From Euryarchaeota archaeon UBA40 (lineage in GTDB: Archaea; Thermoplasmatota; Poseidoniia; Poseidoniales; Thalassarchaeaceae), in the NCBI GenBank assembly GCA_002506875.1, contig DAYJ01000132.1, positions 1 through 6,146 of the forward strand: a stretch of 6,146 bases of DNA. Direction: 5' to 3'. Of the stretch, positions 5,499-6,146 are shown piece by piece. Under the pieces are notes generated by a model. That model was not told the DNA's origin, did not search any database, and worked only from the letters and a program-made list of their open reading frames with translations. Every line of letters starts with the position of its first letter. Position 1 is the stretch's first letter. Position numbers and translations under genes: made by a program.

Positions 5499-6146
5499 AT
5501 GTCCTACACGGCTAAGGTCCTGCGTGTGACCCACGAAGGGTCCGTTTTGGCGAGTTTCGATGGAGGAGTGCCCCGTTTGGGCCAACGACTTCGCGACGGA
5601 ACTGGGACCACGATTGGTCGCGTTGACAGCGTTATTGGGCCAGTTGATGACCCCTTGGTCAATGTCGTTATTCTAGACCCGCATCTTGAAGCTGAAACTC
5701 TGATTGGTTCAACTCTTGAATTAGCTCCAAGAGAACGTCGCGAACGGCGTGATCAAAGACAACATGGTCGTTCACGGTTTTCACGCGATAACGATCGACG
5801 TAACGACCGAGGTAGAGGCGACAGAAGAGGTGGAGATCGACGTGATCAAAATCGATCATGGGGTGATAGACGTGGAAACGAACGAGATTCAAGGATGAAG
5901 CCGGGCGATTGGATGTGCCCTAAGTGCAACAATCATAATTTCGCAAGTAAAACCAGTTGTAATCGAACTGGCTGTGAAGAACCCAAACCAAATGATACCT
6001 CCTCTGGACAGGGTGGAAACCGCTCATGGGGCAACCAACGCGGCGGAGACCAACGTGGTGGAGACCGACGTGGTGGAGATCGCTCATGGGGCAACCAACG
6101 CGGCGGAGACCGGCGCGGCGGGGATCGACGTGGTGGAGATCGCTCA
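5499..6146 (+). CDS. gar1: Gar1-like H/ACA RNP protein fused to RGG linker, RanBP2-type zinc finger and RGGD repeats (3'-truncated)
   Basis: The frame is open for 216 codons to the window edge, so the C terminus is missing. Residues 3-78 form a Gar1 core: AKVLRVTHEGSVLASF, then GQRLRDGTGTTIGRVDSVIG leading into PVDDPLV (48-54, the GPv..P hallmark), and a closing GSTLELAPRERRERR. Gar1 binds the pseudouridine synthase Cbf5 in the H/ACA guide RNP with Nop10 and L7Ae, and helps substrate turnover. Residues 79-134 are Arg/Asp/Gly-rich. Residues 136-163 are a RanBP2-type zinc finger with W138, C140, C143, N147, F148, C154 and C159; the last spacing is C-x4-C instead of C-x2-C. From 175 on, 20-aa repeats rich in RGGD fill the remainder. 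Known archaeal Gar1 proteins are about 70-100 aa without such tails, while eukaryotic GAR1 has RGG tails but no finger. The ATG at 5499, 3 bp after the surface-protein stop, has no clear Shine-Dalgarno. The extra domains suggest single-stranded RNA binding (inference). Confidence 0.88.
   Translation, partial: MSYTAKVLRVTHEGSVLASFDGGVPRLGQRLRDGTGTTIGRVDSVIGPVDDPLVNVVILDPHLEAETLIGSTLELAPRERRERRDQRQHGRSRFSRDNDRRNDRGRGDRRGGDRRDQNRSWGDRRGNERDSRMKPGDWMCPKCNNHNFASKTSCNRTGCEEPKPNDTSSGQGGNRSWGNQRGGDQRGGDRRGGDRSWGNQRGGDRRGGDRRGGDRS
6021..6146 (+). repeat. 60-bp tandem repeat in the gar1 3' region, continuing past the window
   Basis: Two full units (6021-6080 and 6081-6140) and the first 6 bp of a third are present. 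The units match at 54 of 60 positions; the first 30 bp and the last 15 bp are identical. Each encodes RSWGNQRGGD followed by (Q/R)RGGDRRGGD, 20 residues. Within a unit, 15-bp sub-repeats encode RGGDR. Only the CAA/CGG (Gln/Arg) codon difference changes the protein; the other four are silent. A degenerate earlier copy (NRSWGDRRGNERD, near 5850-5890) lies before the zinc finger. Confidence 0.92.

Noticed and set aside
5668..5892. 74-codon - strand frame opposite gar1
   Set aside because: The + strand frame has a recognisable Gar1 core and zinc finger; the antisense frame is a by-product of its Arg-rich codons.
6021..6146. CRISPR array or non-coding satellite
   Set aside because: The repeats are directly adjacent without unique spacers, stay in the gar1 frame, and most differences between units are silent, so they are protein-coding repeats.

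Overview
The window looks like a piece of an archaeal chromosome, most likely a marine planktonic euryarchaeon of the Marine Group II (Poseidoniales) type. The firm part of that call is the domain. A Gar1 core (an H/ACA guide-RNP protein of archaea and eukaryotes) lies at the right end, a surface protein ends in a PGF-CTERM-like tail, and short TATA-like boxes precede the genes. The lineage assignment is inference from overall style: mid-range GC by eye, an acidic Ig-rich surface protein and compact gene packing. No rRNA or other phylogenetic marker is present.

Left part (1-1409): the 3' end of a WbqC-family gene on the + strand meets a family 2 glycosyltransferase on the - strand. The two genes converge and their coding sequences overlap by 89 bp. 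The glycosyltransferase is of the polyisoprenyl-phosphate type (DPM1/GtrB/ArnC-like) with two C-terminal membrane helices. Both genes fit surface-glycan or N-glycan synthesis.

Middle part (1410-3352): a 99-bp divergent intergenic region carries one TATA-like element that could serve both directions. It is followed by a tightly coupled ABC-2 export pair, an ATPase (1509-2522) and a six-helix NosY-like permease (2519-3352), joined by a 4-bp ATGA stop/start overlap. The ATPase carries an Arg/Ala-rich insertion near its N terminus, and a perfect 15-bp palindrome sits inside that insertion.

Right part (3353-6146): after a 67-76 bp gap with a perfect inverted repeat wrapped around a TATA-like box comes a large secreted or surface protein (688 aa). 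It has an N-terminal hydrophobic segment, a proline-rich hinge, Ig-like C-terminal domains and an LPAPG + transmembrane + RRD tail. Only 3 bp after its stop begins a gene that runs off the window. That gene encodes a Gar1 core, an Arg/Gly/Asp-rich linker, a RanBP2-type zinc finger and 20-residue RGGD repeats. This Gar1-RGG-zinc finger-RGG architecture, reminiscent of eukaryotic FUS/TAF15-type RNA-binding proteins, is the most unusual thing in the window.

Possible links: the glycosyltransferase could supply sugar for the sequon-rich surface protein, and the ABC pair could act on envelope components. Neither link is shown by the sequence beyond proximity. No tRNA, rRNA, CRISPR array, insertion sequence or integrase is visible, and there is no gene-free stretch over 300 bp.
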